Positions 1-5,453 are shown, counted from the stretch's first letter. The stretch is DNA of 9,972 nucleotides from Desulfurococcales archaeon (GCA_027066265.1 JAMOOB010000231.1:1-9972), one strand, 5' to 3'. The notes: generated by a model not told the origin, from the letters alone. A program made the numbers and translations.

Positions 1-1
1 T

Positions 2-562
2 ATACCTCTGCAAGTCGATGCAAACGCTGCATACACACTCAGCGACATACCAATACTCAAGAAACTCGATGAATACAACCTGCTAATGATCGAACAACCT
101 CTTCACTACGACGATCTCATCGATCACGCTACCTTGGCTAAGCATCTGAAGACCCCCATATGCTTAGATGAAAGCATTAAGAGCGTAGACGACGCTCGTA
201 AAGCCATAGATATCGGTGCTTGCAAGATCATAAACATAAAACCAGCTCGTGTTGGAGGACTTTATCCATCGCTTCAAATCCACAACCTATGCTACGCTAG
301 AAACATAGCGGTCTGGATTGGAGGAATGCTTGAGACAGGTATTGGTAGAGCTCATCTAGTAGCTCTCGGTACCCTACCCAACGTTAGGTATCCAAGCGAT
401 GTCTCTGCAAGCGATAGGTACTACGAAGAAGATATCGTTACCGAGCCATGGAAACTGCAGAACGGTGTCATATACGCACGCAACATCCCTGGAATAGGAG
501 TCGAAATAGATTGGAGAAAGCTCGTTAAGTATCTTCAAAACATTCATCGCATCACACACTAA
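2..562 (+). CDS. MenC / N-acylamino acid racemase family enzyme (enolase superfamily), 3' part, 5' end outside window
   Basis: Only the C-terminal 186 residues are present; the reading frame is open to the left edge, so the ATG at 86 is internal (Met29 of the fragment). The upstream codons read a family-typical stretch containing VDANAAYTLSD. Visible active-site residues of the enolase-superfamily barrel are Asp6 (DAN), Glu31 (IEQPL) and Asp56 (LDES) as the three Mg2+ ligands, and Lys80 (INIKPARVGG) as the catalytic base. The GGMLETGIGRAH and SASDRYYEEDI segments are also typical. The KxK lysine pair and the capping domain lie outside the window. Known members make o-succinylbenzoate (menaquinone pathway) or racemise or epimerise N-acylated amino acids or dipeptides; which reaction applies here cannot be told from this half, and no other menaquinone gene is visible. 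The gene runs toward the minus-strand remnants that end at 601. The family call is firm; the substrate is unknown. Confidence 0.9.
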   Translation: MPLQVDANAAYTLSDIPILKKLDEYNLLMIEQPLHYDDLIDHATLAKHLKTPICLDESIKSVDDARKAIDIGACKIINIKPARVGGLYPSLQIHNLCYARNIAVWIGGMLETGIGRAHLVALGTLPNVRYPSDVSASDRYYEEDIVTEPWKLQNGVIYARNIPGIGVEIDWRKLVKYLQNIHRITH

Positions 563-600
563 CCACTAGAATCACGTTACGAGAGACTCCATCTCACCAC

Positions 601-795
601 TCAATTCGTAAACATTATGCATATCACTATCCATATCCCGAGACCTGCCAAGGCTTCGATAAAGGTATCGGATCTCATTAACCCTACGAGATTTCGGACT
701 ACTTCATCGACGGCTGATGTCGGTATAAGCATAGCGATGTGTTGCAGCATTGGAGGTAGGAAAGTTGATGGATAGGATATCGGTGGTACTATCGT
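601..795 (-). pseudogene. Remnant of ABC-2 type transporter permease (C-terminal end)
   Basis: The minus strand carries an open stretch of about 65 codons ending in TGA at 603-601. It reads like the last part of an ABC-2 permease: a PISYPSTFLPPMLQHIAMLIP segment (the family's usual pattern is P-LPPWLQ--A-L-P) followed by a short amphipathic stretch and a final hydrophobic helix (ALAGLGIWIVICIMF). An intact permease has about 250-300 residues and six membrane helices; here only the last helix or two remain. It starts within a few bases of the end of the ABC ATPase remnant upstream, so most of the permease gene has been deleted. In other crenarchaeal genomes such a permease directly follows its ATPase. 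I infer that it is dead; the family assignment rests on a short segment. Confidence 0.6.
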
Positions 796-800
796 CAAGT

Positions 801-1240
801 TTCCTTCATATCGCGAGTCGTCACAACGATAATACACCTTTCCTTCCTACCGTTTCTCTCAAAATCCTTCAGACACGATACTTACTCTCTACATCGAGCC
901 CCGAACTAGGTTCGACTAGGAACACTACATCAGCATCTGAAGCTAGAACTATCCAACAATTGCTTCGCGAGGCATCCAGTTGAGATCGAGCATCGCATCC
1001 TGTGGACGAAGAGCTATTCTTTCCTTACTTCCCATACCTCGTCAACTACATCGAATCCCGCAACACATCCTCTTCCCTTGATTGGTCTAAGTATCGCACA
1101 CATCATGTTTACAGCAGTCGTCTTACCAGAACCGTTGGGACCTAGAATAACCGCTACATAGCCATGCCCAACACTAAACGAAACACCATAGACACCCACA
1201 CACCGTTGCTATGCATCTTTCCAAGTCCTTCATCAACCAT
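801..1240 (-). pseudogene. Decayed ABC transporter ATPase (ABC-2 / drug-exporter type)
   Basis: Pieces of one ATPase can be read in order across three frames. An N-terminal piece starts at ATG 1240 (MVDEGLGKMHSNGVW). After a frameshift near 1192 comes a 60-codon piece with YGVSFSV and Walker A GPNGSGKTT (about 1142-1116), ending VAGFDVV...EVRK. A frameshift near 1013 leads to RIALRPQDAMLDLNWMPREAIV, which contains the Q-loop PQD. The sequence then jumps at about 947-954 to LASDADVVFLVEPSSGLDVE, so roughly 60 residues including the LSGGQ signature are gone. In Walker B the usual LDEP reads LVEP (codon 916-914 is GTC, not GAC). A TGA stands at 871-869 where homologs have Trp, and a third frameshift near 835 precedes IIVVTTRDMKE (usual TTHDM, so the H-loop His is Arg). 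With so many independent lesions it cannot encode a working ATPase. The order of family motifs makes the identification strong. Confidence 0.85.
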
Positions 1241-1442
1241 TGTCTCCACACTCATCGCTTTCCAAAACAAGATCCCACCAAGCTTTGAGTCCTTTAGTAA
1301 AAATTCGTTAACTACTCTCAGTTCCTATACGTGTCTAGAACCCTTGCTCATACATGGCTCCGATAGCTAGAGGAGTTTCTGCCAACACAATAATCTCACC
1401 ATCCAGTACAGCTTCGATATAAATGGACTTACGCCAAGGAAA
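1233..1442 (-). pseudogene. Unidentified degenerate ORF upstream of the ABC ATPase remnant
   Basis: One minus-strand frame reads two protein-like blocks separated by stops: a first block WRKSIYIEAVLDGEIIVLAE followed by TPLAIGAMYEQGF, ending at TAG 1337-1335, and a second block FTKGLKAWWDLVLESDECGD ending at TGA 1235-1233. A TAA lies between the blocks and a TAG lies just upstream at 1445-1443. The same frame stays readable back to about 1559, with one further TAA. The terminal TGA would overlap the ATPase ATG (1240) by 8 nt, as in a translationally coupled gene pair. I therefore infer a third, broken gene of the same operon. I do not recognise the family; the blocks loosely recall the C-terminal part of small archaeal nucleotidyltransferase-like proteins, but this is weak. 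It could also be a chance open frame. Confidence 0.35.
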
Positions 1443-1568
1443 CTAGATCTCGTCACAACGAGTAATCGAACTAGTCTGAATGCAACAGCTCGTTTAGTGT
1501 CGAATGCTTGAAATCGTGACCACGTCAGCAACACACCATGCATTGACATCGGCGGTTGTTGTGAGAAG

Positions 1569-1656
1569 TGGCGCCGGGGGCGGGATTTGAACCCGCGCGG
1601 GGAGATCCCCCACCGGCTCTCCAGGCCGGCCCCTTGGGCCGCTCGGGCACCCCGGC
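1569..1656 (-). tRNA. tRNA-Ser (anticodon GGA), CCA encoded
   Basis: The minus strand folds into a complete class II tRNA without an intron. The acceptor stem GCCGGGG/CCCCGGC spans 1656-1650 and 1579-1573, the D-stem is CCC/GGG, and the anticodon stem CCGGC/GCCGG encloses the loop CTGGAGA. The anticodon GGA (1622-1620) reads UCC and UCU serine codons. The long variable arm (GGGG-ATCT-CCCC stem-loop) is the hallmark of serine tRNA. The T-arm is GCGGG-TTCAAAT-CCCGC. The discriminator is G (1572), and a genomically encoded CCA follows at 1571-1569. Every stem pair is G-C, which fits a hyperthermophile. It lies just downstream of rps10, an arrangement known from other archaeal EF-1A/S10 clusters, and has its own TATA-like element upstream. 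Confidence 0.97.
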
Positions 1657-1679
1657 ACCATTAAGGTCTCTACGTGCTT

Positions 1680-1692
1680 AGGGTTAAAAACA
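1680..1692 (-). promoter_or_regulatory. TATA-like box for tRNA-Ser
   Basis: The minus strand reads TTTTTAACCCTA (box core about 1690-1683), resembling the crenarchaeal box A (YTTTTAAA type). Its centre lies about 30 nt upstream of the tRNA 5' end (1656), the distance expected if transcription starts a few bases before the mature tRNA. The T-run also follows the rps10 stop (1704) by about a dozen bases, so the same bases could serve as a weak U-rich terminator for rps10. The 11-mer TTTTAACCCTA recurs upstream of rps12. Confidence 0.6.
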
Positions 1693-1703
1693 TGCTTTCT
1701 ACT

Positions 1704-2018
1704 CTACCTACGTCTAAGTTCGATTTCGATGTAAACGTTCTCAGGTACTCTAACCCTCATTATCTGTCTCATAACGTGTTCATCCGCTTCTATATCGATT
1801 AACCTCTTGTGTATCCTAAGCTCCCACTTATCCCATACTTTCGATCCTTCTCCGTGCGTTGGTCTCAGCGTAGGAACTACGAGTCTCTTCGTAGGTAATG
1901 GCACTGGTCCTCTAATTCTTACTCCGGCACGTTTAGCTATTTCAACGATCTGCGATACAACGTAGTTCAAGTTGTTTATATCGGTACTCCATATCCTAAG
2001 CCTTACAATGGCAGGCAT
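1704..2018 (-). CDS. rps10: 30S ribosomal protein S10 (uS10), archaeal type
   Basis: This gene encodes a 104-residue small-subunit protein of the 30S head. The sequence shows the archaeal uS10 pattern: an N-terminal MPAIVRLRIWSTDINNLNYV strand and helix, the GPVPLPTK loop, then HGEGSKVWDKWELRIHKRLI and a C-terminal VRVPENVYIEIEL strand. Length is normal for archaeal S10. I chose ATG 2018 over the in-frame GTG at 2027: homologs begin at MP-, and that GTG lies inside a Shine-Dalgarno GGTGA (2028-2024) placed 5 nt before the ATG. The gene follows tuf after a gap of 56 nt that holds a T-rich TATA-like element, and it precedes tRNA-Ser, the usual archaeal tuf-rps10-tRNA-Ser order. Confidence 0.96.
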   Translation of the reverse strand: MPAIVRLRIWSTDINNLNYVVSQIVEIAKRAGVRIRGPVPLPTKRLVVPTLRPTHGEGSKVWDKWELRIHKRLIDIEADEHVMRQIMRVRVPENVYIEIELRRR

Positions 2019-2023
2019 CCTCT

Positions 2024-2028
2024 TCACC
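2024..2028 (-). promoter_or_regulatory. Shine-Dalgarno site deciding the rps10 start
   Basis: GGTGA on the minus strand, 5 nt before ATG 2018. It contains the GTG that would otherwise be taken as a start at 2027, so the upstream start is unlikely. Confidence 0.7.
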
Positions 2029-2050
2029 TAGGAAAGAATGGGTTTTGAGG

Positions 2051-2060
2051 TGTAAAAACG
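2051..2060 (-). promoter_or_regulatory. Possible TATA-like box / T-rich element upstream of rps10
   Basis: The minus strand reads CGTTTTTACA in the tuf-rps10 gap, centred about 38 nt before the rps10 ATG, the same spacing as the TATA-like element of rps12. It could be a promoter for rps10, or the T-run could terminate tuf transcripts, whose stop ends at 2075. The sequence alone does not separate the two. Confidence 0.35.
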
Positions 2061-2074
2061 GTTATTCAACAGCT

Positions 2075-3433
2075 TTACTTAGATCTGATCTCAACCTTCA
2101 TCGGCTTGACGTCGATTACGATACCGATACCGACAGTCTTACCCATGTCTCTCATAGCGAACCTTCCTAGCTGTGGGAAGTCGCTGAACTTCTCGATGAC
2201 CATAGGCTTGATAGGCTTGAACTTCACGACCGCGATATCACCCATCTTTATGAATGGCGGATTCTTCTCTATTACTTGACCTGTTCTAGGATCTAGCTTA
2301 GCGATGATCTCGGTGATTCTGCATGCAATGCTAGCGGTATGAGCGTGTATTACTGGTGTGTATCCGGGTGCGATGGCCGATGGGTGCCACACTATCATTA
2401 CACGTGCAGTGAACTCTTCAGCTACCGTTGGCGGATTGGTTAGGTGACCAGCTACGTCACCTCTCCTTATCTGGTCCTTTGATACGCCTCTCACGTTGAA
2501 TCCAATGTTGTCGCCAGGCACCGCTTTCTCAATCCTCTGGTGGTGCATCTCGATGCTACGTACTTCGCCGACCACACCCGGTGGCATGAATACTACCGTG
2601 TCTCCGACCTTGAGTACTCCAGTCTCTACTCTACCTACTGGTACGGTACCGACACCAGAGATTACGAAGACTTCGGAGATCGGTATCCTTAGAGGCTTGT
2701 CTATCGGCTTGGGTGGCTCCTTAACGCTGTCTAGAGCATCTAGCAACGTTCTAGCTCCATTGAATCCATACTTCTTCTTGATCTCCTGGATCTTCTGATC
2801 GTTCCACCAAGGCATGTTGGGACTAGGCTCGATTAGGTTGTCGCCTACCCATCCAGATACCGGTACGACCCATATGTTGTCGGGCTTGTAACCTACAGCC
2901 TTCAGGAACTTCGCTAGTACGTCTAGTACCTCCATGAACCTCTTCTCCGAGTACGGAGGCTCAGTTATGTCCATCTTCGTGATCGCAATGATCATCTGGT
3001 CGATGCCCATGGTCTTGGCTAGGAGTATGTGTTCTCGAGTCTGTCCCTCGGGGCTCATACCGGCTTCGAACTCACCCTTCTTAGCAGATACTACTAGGAT
3101 CGCTACGTCTGCCTGGCTAGCACCCGTAATCATGTTCTTTACGAAGTCTCGATGACCTGGAGCGTCGATAATCGTGTAGTAGTACTTCCTAGTCTCGAAC
3201 TTTCTGTAGGCTAGAGTAATGGTTAGACCACGCTCGCGCTCCTCCTTCAGCTTGTCTAGGAGCCAAGCATACTTCTCGCTCTCCTTACCGGATTTGATTG
3301 CGGCTTCGAGTGTTTCCTTCCATGTCTTTTCGTCTACAGCACCTAGCTTGAGCAGCATGTGTCCCATTAGAGTGCTCTTACCGTGGTCTACGTGACCGAT
3401 GATGACAACGTTAAGGTGTGGCTTCGTGCTCAT
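2075..3433 (-). CDS. tuf: Translation elongation factor 1A (aEF-1A / EF-Tu homolog)
   Basis: This GTPase delivers aminoacyl-tRNA to the ribosomal A site. The 452-residue protein has the G1 loop GHVDHGKST (13-21), switch I around ERERGLTIT (66-73, with the conserved Thr71), G3 DAPGH (90-94), and a G4 position reading TKMD (152-155) where EF-1A normally has NKMD. G5 is SGW (193-195). The two C-terminal beta-barrel domains follow (GVGTVPVGRVETG; HTASIACR; RFAMRDMGKTVGIG). Crenarchaeal homologs I know have about 435 residues; the excess lies mainly at residues 211-224, where a Lys-rich segment follows MPWW. ATG 3433 is preceded by GGGTG at 7 nt. The gene stands alone between gaps of 92 and 56 nt, with a clear TATA box upstream, which suits strong separate expression. 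No EF-2 gene lies between rps7 and this gene. Confidence 0.98.
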   Translation of the reverse strand: MSTKPHLNVVIIGHVDHGKSTLMGHMLLKLGAVDEKTWKETLEAAIKSGKESEKYAWLLDKLKEERERGLTITLAYRKFETRKYYYTIIDAPGHRDFVKNMITGASQADVAILVVSAKKGEFEAGMSPEGQTREHILLAKTMGIDQMIIAITKMDITEPPYSEKRFMEVLDVLAKFLKAVGYKPDNIWVVPVSGWVGDNLIEPSPNMPWWNDQKIQEIKKKYGFNGARTLLDALDSVKEPPKPIDKPLRIPISEVFVISGVGTVPVGRVETGVLKVGDTVVFMPPGVVGEVRSIEMHHQRIEKAVPGDNIGFNVRGVSKDQIRRGDVAGHLTNPPTVAEEFTARVMIVWHPSAIAPGYTPVIHAHTASIACRITEIIAKLDPRTGQVIEKNPPFIKMGDIAVVKFKPIKPMVIEKFSDFPQLGRFAMRDMGKTVGIGIVIDVKPMKVEIRSK

Positions 3434-3490
3434 ACACCAACACCCGGATCACATACCTATACACGAGCTCGAACACGATTGAGAGAGGAG

Positions 3491-3501
3491 GAACTTATAA
3501 G
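3491..3501 (-). promoter_or_regulatory. TATA box for tuf (EF-1A)
   Basis: The minus strand reads CTTATAAG in the 92-nt gap between rps7 and tuf. The box centre (about 3497) is 64 nt upstream of the tuf ATG, so a start about 26 nt further on would give a leader of roughly 37 nt containing the GGGTG ribosome-binding site. This is the best-looking protein-gene promoter in the window. Confidence 0.55.
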
Positions 3502-3525
3502 CGTATGTATACATGGAAAAGCGCT

Positions 3526-4143
3526 TTACCTAGAGCTGAGAGCAATTCTCTCGATCTCTTCCTTCCTCTGGATAGCATAGCTCTTAGGATCGTAGTTAGC
3601 CGCAGCAATTATTTCGTCTGCTAGACACTCCTCAACAGGCTTCAACGATCTGAAAGCACAGAGATAAGCTCCTTCGGTGATGTGTCTAATCGCTAGATCA
3701 ACTCTTCTCATAGGCGAGGAATCTACTGCTACGTGATAAACGATACCACCGTACATGATCCTCGTAGTCTCCTCTCGTGGTGCTGCATTCTCTATGGCTC
3801 GCACAAGTACTTGCAACGGATTCATTCCAGTTTTCAGATGTATCAACTCGAACGCGTTCTTAACAATGTTGTAAGCCAAATGTTTCTTGCCAGTGTTCTT
3901 AGCTTTCCTCATCATTCTATTTATGAGTCTCTCAACTATGGGTACCTCCGCTTTTCCAAATCTTCGTTTCTCATGCCTACCGCCGGTATGAGGTAGTATC
4001 ACGGGCTTCAGCGATATGTACTTCTTTAGACTAGGATCCCTAACGATGACTCCTTTGTAGCTCCACTTACCGAAGAGCTTGATGTCGTCGAGAGACACTA
4101 TTATGTCGAGCAAACTTCTTTCCTTTGCTTCCGTAACCGCCAT
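3526..4143 (-). CDS. rps7: 30S ribosomal protein S7 (uS7), archaeal type
   Basis: This gene encodes a 205-residue primary 16S rRNA-binding protein that organises the 30S head near the decoding site. The family core is seen as GRHEKRRFGKAEVPIVERLI (about 55-75), MMRKAKNTGKKHLAYNIV, the hallmark MNPLQVLVRAIENAAPREE, and RRVDLAIRHITEGAY near the C-terminus. Length fits archaeal S7, which has an N-terminal extension relative to bacteria. ATG 4143 lies 7 nt after the rps12 stop, and an AAGGTGA site overlaps that stop, so the pair is probably translationally coupled. A 92-nt gap with a promoter separates it from tuf. Nothing is unusual. Confidence 0.97.
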   Translation of the reverse strand: MAVTEAKERSLLDIIVSLDDIKLFGKWSYKGVIVRDPSLKKYISLKPVILPHTGGRHEKRRFGKAEVPIVERLINRMMRKAKNTGKKHLAYNIVKNAFELIHLKTGMNPLQVLVRAIENAAPREETTRIMYGGIVYHVAVDSSPMRRVDLAIRHITEGAYLCAFRSLKPVEECLADEIIAAANYDPKSYAIQRKEEIERIALSSR

Positions 4144-4150
4144 TACGTCC

Positions 4151-4594
4151 TCACCTTAGAGGCTTCTGCTTCCTTCCACGGATAAGCTCAAGAAGCGAGA
4201 CTCCATTCACGAGCACTACCTTGTATCTTACACCTGGAATATCTCCCATCGAACGACCTCTCGAACCACCGATGCCTACTATGATGACCTCATCGTGTTC
4301 ATCTATGAAGTTCAGACCTCCGTCGTATGGAACGAACGCTGTTACGACTTTACCATTCTTAACAAGCTGAACCCTTACACACTTTCTAACACCAGCGTTA
4401 GGCTGACGAGCTTCTACACCTACCTTCTCCAACACTATTCCTCTAGCCATGGGAGCTCCTTCAAGTGGATCGTACTTCTCCTTGAGCCTAAGCATACGTA
4501 CTCTGAACTCGCGTTGACTCCACCTAAACTTGAGACGTTTCTTCCTCAGTTTCCTAGCTGCAAAGAGACCGTTAGGAGCTTTCTTACCTGGCAA
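4151..4594 (-). CDS. rps12: 30S ribosomal protein S12 (uS12), archaeal type
   Basis: This gene encodes a 147-residue decoding-centre protein. The sequence shows the archaeal N-terminus (PGKKAPNGLFAARKLRKKR), the GIVLEKVGVEARQPNAGVRK loop that contacts helix 44 of 16S rRNA, VRVQLVKNGK, and the archaeal PYDGGLNFIDEHDEV region that corresponds to the bacterial streptomycin-site loop. Length matches archaeal S12. The start is a TTG (4594): an AGAGGTG Shine-Dalgarno lies 6 nt before it, and homologs begin at the same point. It follows the nusA-like gene after 46 nt containing a TATA-like element, and it leads the rps12-rps7 pair. The identity is secure. Confidence 0.97.
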   Translation of the reverse strand: MPGKKAPNGLFAARKLRKKRLKFRWSQREFRVRMLRLKEKYDPLEGAPMARGIVLEKVGVEARQPNAGVRKCVRVQLVKNGKVVTAFVPYDGGLNFIDEHDEVIIVGIGGSRGRSMGDIPGVRYKVVLVNGVSLLELIRGRKQKPLR

Positions 4595-4600
4595 TACCTA

Positions 4601-4607
4601 CACCTCT
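4601..4607 (-). promoter_or_regulatory. Shine-Dalgarno site supporting the TTG start of rps12
   Basis: AGAGGTG on the minus strand, 6 nt upstream of TTG 4594. It is a near-full match to the archaeal anti-Shine-Dalgarno sequence, which makes the rare TTG start credible. Confidence 0.75.
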
Positions 4608-4624
4608 TCAATCGATGCCGTTCT

Positions 4625-4637
4625 AGGGTTAAAAGGA
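4625..4637 (-). promoter_or_regulatory. TATA-like box upstream of rps12
   Basis: The minus strand reads CCTTTTAACCCTAGAA just after the nusA-like stop (4641). Its centre is about 37 nt before the rps12 start, which would give a short leader of about 11 nt holding the AGAGGTG site. It shares the 11-mer TTTTAACCCTA with the tRNA-Ser promoter. It is a candidate internal promoter separating the RNA polymerase block from the ribosomal-protein block. Confidence 0.45.
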
Positions 4638-4640
4638 GTT

Positions 4641-5108
4641 CTACACGATGACAACGGTATCGATTCCGTAGTACCTCTTCAGTATGGTCCTAGCCTTAGC
4701 AACATTCTTACCATTCTTACCTATCGCAAGACCCTTATCTTCGGGACGAACCTTGACGTACAGAACCGTTCTATTGGGTTGCTGAACCACCTTTATGTTC
4801 AGCACGTGAGCAGGCATGAATATGTTCTTAACTAGCTGCTCAAGATTATCGGCCCACTCAACGATCTCTATGTTCTTCCCCAGCAACTTGCTTAGATGCC
4901 TAACGTTGCTACCTCCACGTCCAATCGCTTGCCCAGACCTACCGGCATCAACTATGAATATTATCGTGTTGCGCTCTTCGTCTATTATACAGTCCTTAGG
5001 CGTAACCCCCGTAACGTCCTGGAACAACGTCATGTAGCGGAGCTCATCCATCGTTAGCTTGACTTTTTCTTGAGGTTTGAGCTCAGGTACACGATGCGGG
5101 AAGGCCAA
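4641..5108 (-). CDS. nusA: NusA-like transcription termination/antitermination factor (archaeal two-KH protein)
   Basis: This gene encodes a 155-residue protein made essentially of two KH RNA-binding domains, without the N-terminal polymerase-binding and S1 domains of bacterial NusA. The KH signature loops are AIGRGGSNV (61-69) and AIGKNGKNV (128-136). The N-terminal MDELRYMTLFQDVTG segment is typical of the archaeal family. Homologs have about 140-145 residues. The start is TTG 5108 with GGGGTGA 8 nt upstream, overlapping the rpl30e stop; the next in-frame Met (residue 20) would cut into the conserved KLTMDELRY segment, so the TTG is preferred. Its place between rpl30e and rps12 is the standard archaeal one. 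Its role is inferred from binding RNA next to polymerase genes; biochemical function in archaea is little known. Confidence 0.93.
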   Translation of the reverse strand: MAFPHRVPELKPQEKVKLTMDELRYMTLFQDVTGVTPKDCIIDEERNTIIFIVDAGRSGQAIGRGGSNVRHLSKLLGKNIEIVEWADNLEQLVKNIFMPAHVLNIKVVQQPNRTVLYVKVRPEDKGLAIGKNGKNVAKARTILKRYYGIDTVVIV

Positions 5109-5116
5109 TCCCTATC

Positions 5117-5434
5117 TCACCCCGTTGCATACTTCAACAATAGGTCTAGAGGTACCTGACCTGGATCTATTATTCCGAACATCGCTACAGAAAATGGTTT
5201 ACCTATAACAGTTCCTAGCTCTACATTCGTTCCGGGGAACCTTATTATCGGTATATTGGAGAGCTTCGCATAGTACTCAAGATCTTCAGCTAGATGCCTA
5301 GGTAGATTCGATGCCGCTACCACAACTTTTACCTTCCCTAGCTTGACGTACTTCAACGTCTTCCTGCTACCAACGATTATCTGACCCGTAGACGCAACGC
5401 GTCTCAACACAACCTCTAGTGGTGGTAACGACAT
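5117..5434 (-). CDS. rpl30e: 50S ribosomal protein L30e (eL30)
   Basis: This gene encodes a 105-residue large-subunit protein of the L7Ae/L30e RNA-binding family, found in archaea and eukaryotes but not bacteria. The protein shows GQIIVGSRKTLKYVKLGKVK near the N-terminus, VVVAASNLPRHLAEDLEYYA (RNA-contact loop and helix), and IIRFPGTNVELGTVIGKPF followed by a final VAMFGIIDPG strand. Length is normal. ATG 5434 is preceded by a GAGAGGTAGGAG stretch that provides the ribosome-binding site in the 19-nt gap after rpoA2. It is conserved directly behind rpoA2 in archaea and is presumably co-transcribed with the polymerase genes. Confidence 0.96.
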   Translation of the reverse strand: MSLPPLEVVLRRVASTGQIIVGSRKTLKYVKLGKVKVVVAASNLPRHLAEDLEYYAKLSNIPIIRFPGTNVELGTVIGKPFSVAMFGIIDPGQVPLDLLLKYATG

Positions 5435-5453
5435 CGTCTCCTACCTCTCCGCG

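Noticed and set aside
750..983. Plus-strand open frame opposite the ABC remnant
   Set aside because: It is antisense to readable ATPase and permease fragments, has low-complexity Ser/Thr-rich content and no ribosome-binding site or recognisable motif.
1367..1549. 60-codon minus-strand frame between the tRNA and the ABC remnant
   Set aside because: Its composition is not protein-like and it ends where a different frame gives the better block (EAVLDGEIIVLAE); I treat it as a chance frame.
700..1550. Similar GATGTCGG-containing stretches near 705-725 and 1540-1555 as a possible inverted repeat
   Set aside because: Only about 8 bases match, within otherwise unrelated sequence, which is expected by chance.
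563..1568. Integrated mobile element using tRNA-Ser as attachment site
   Set aside because: No integrase is visible and I found no second copy of the tRNA 3' end in the left part of the window; the content is a decayed chromosomal-type transporter.
3434..3525. Missing fusA (EF-2) between rps7 and tuf as an unusual deletion
   Set aside because: Many euryarchaea have fusA here, but its absence from this position is common in crenarchaea, so it is not notable.
4295..4835. Plus-strand open frames opposite rps12 and the nusA-like gene
   Set aside because: They are shadows of strongly conserved minus-strand genes and show no motif of their own.
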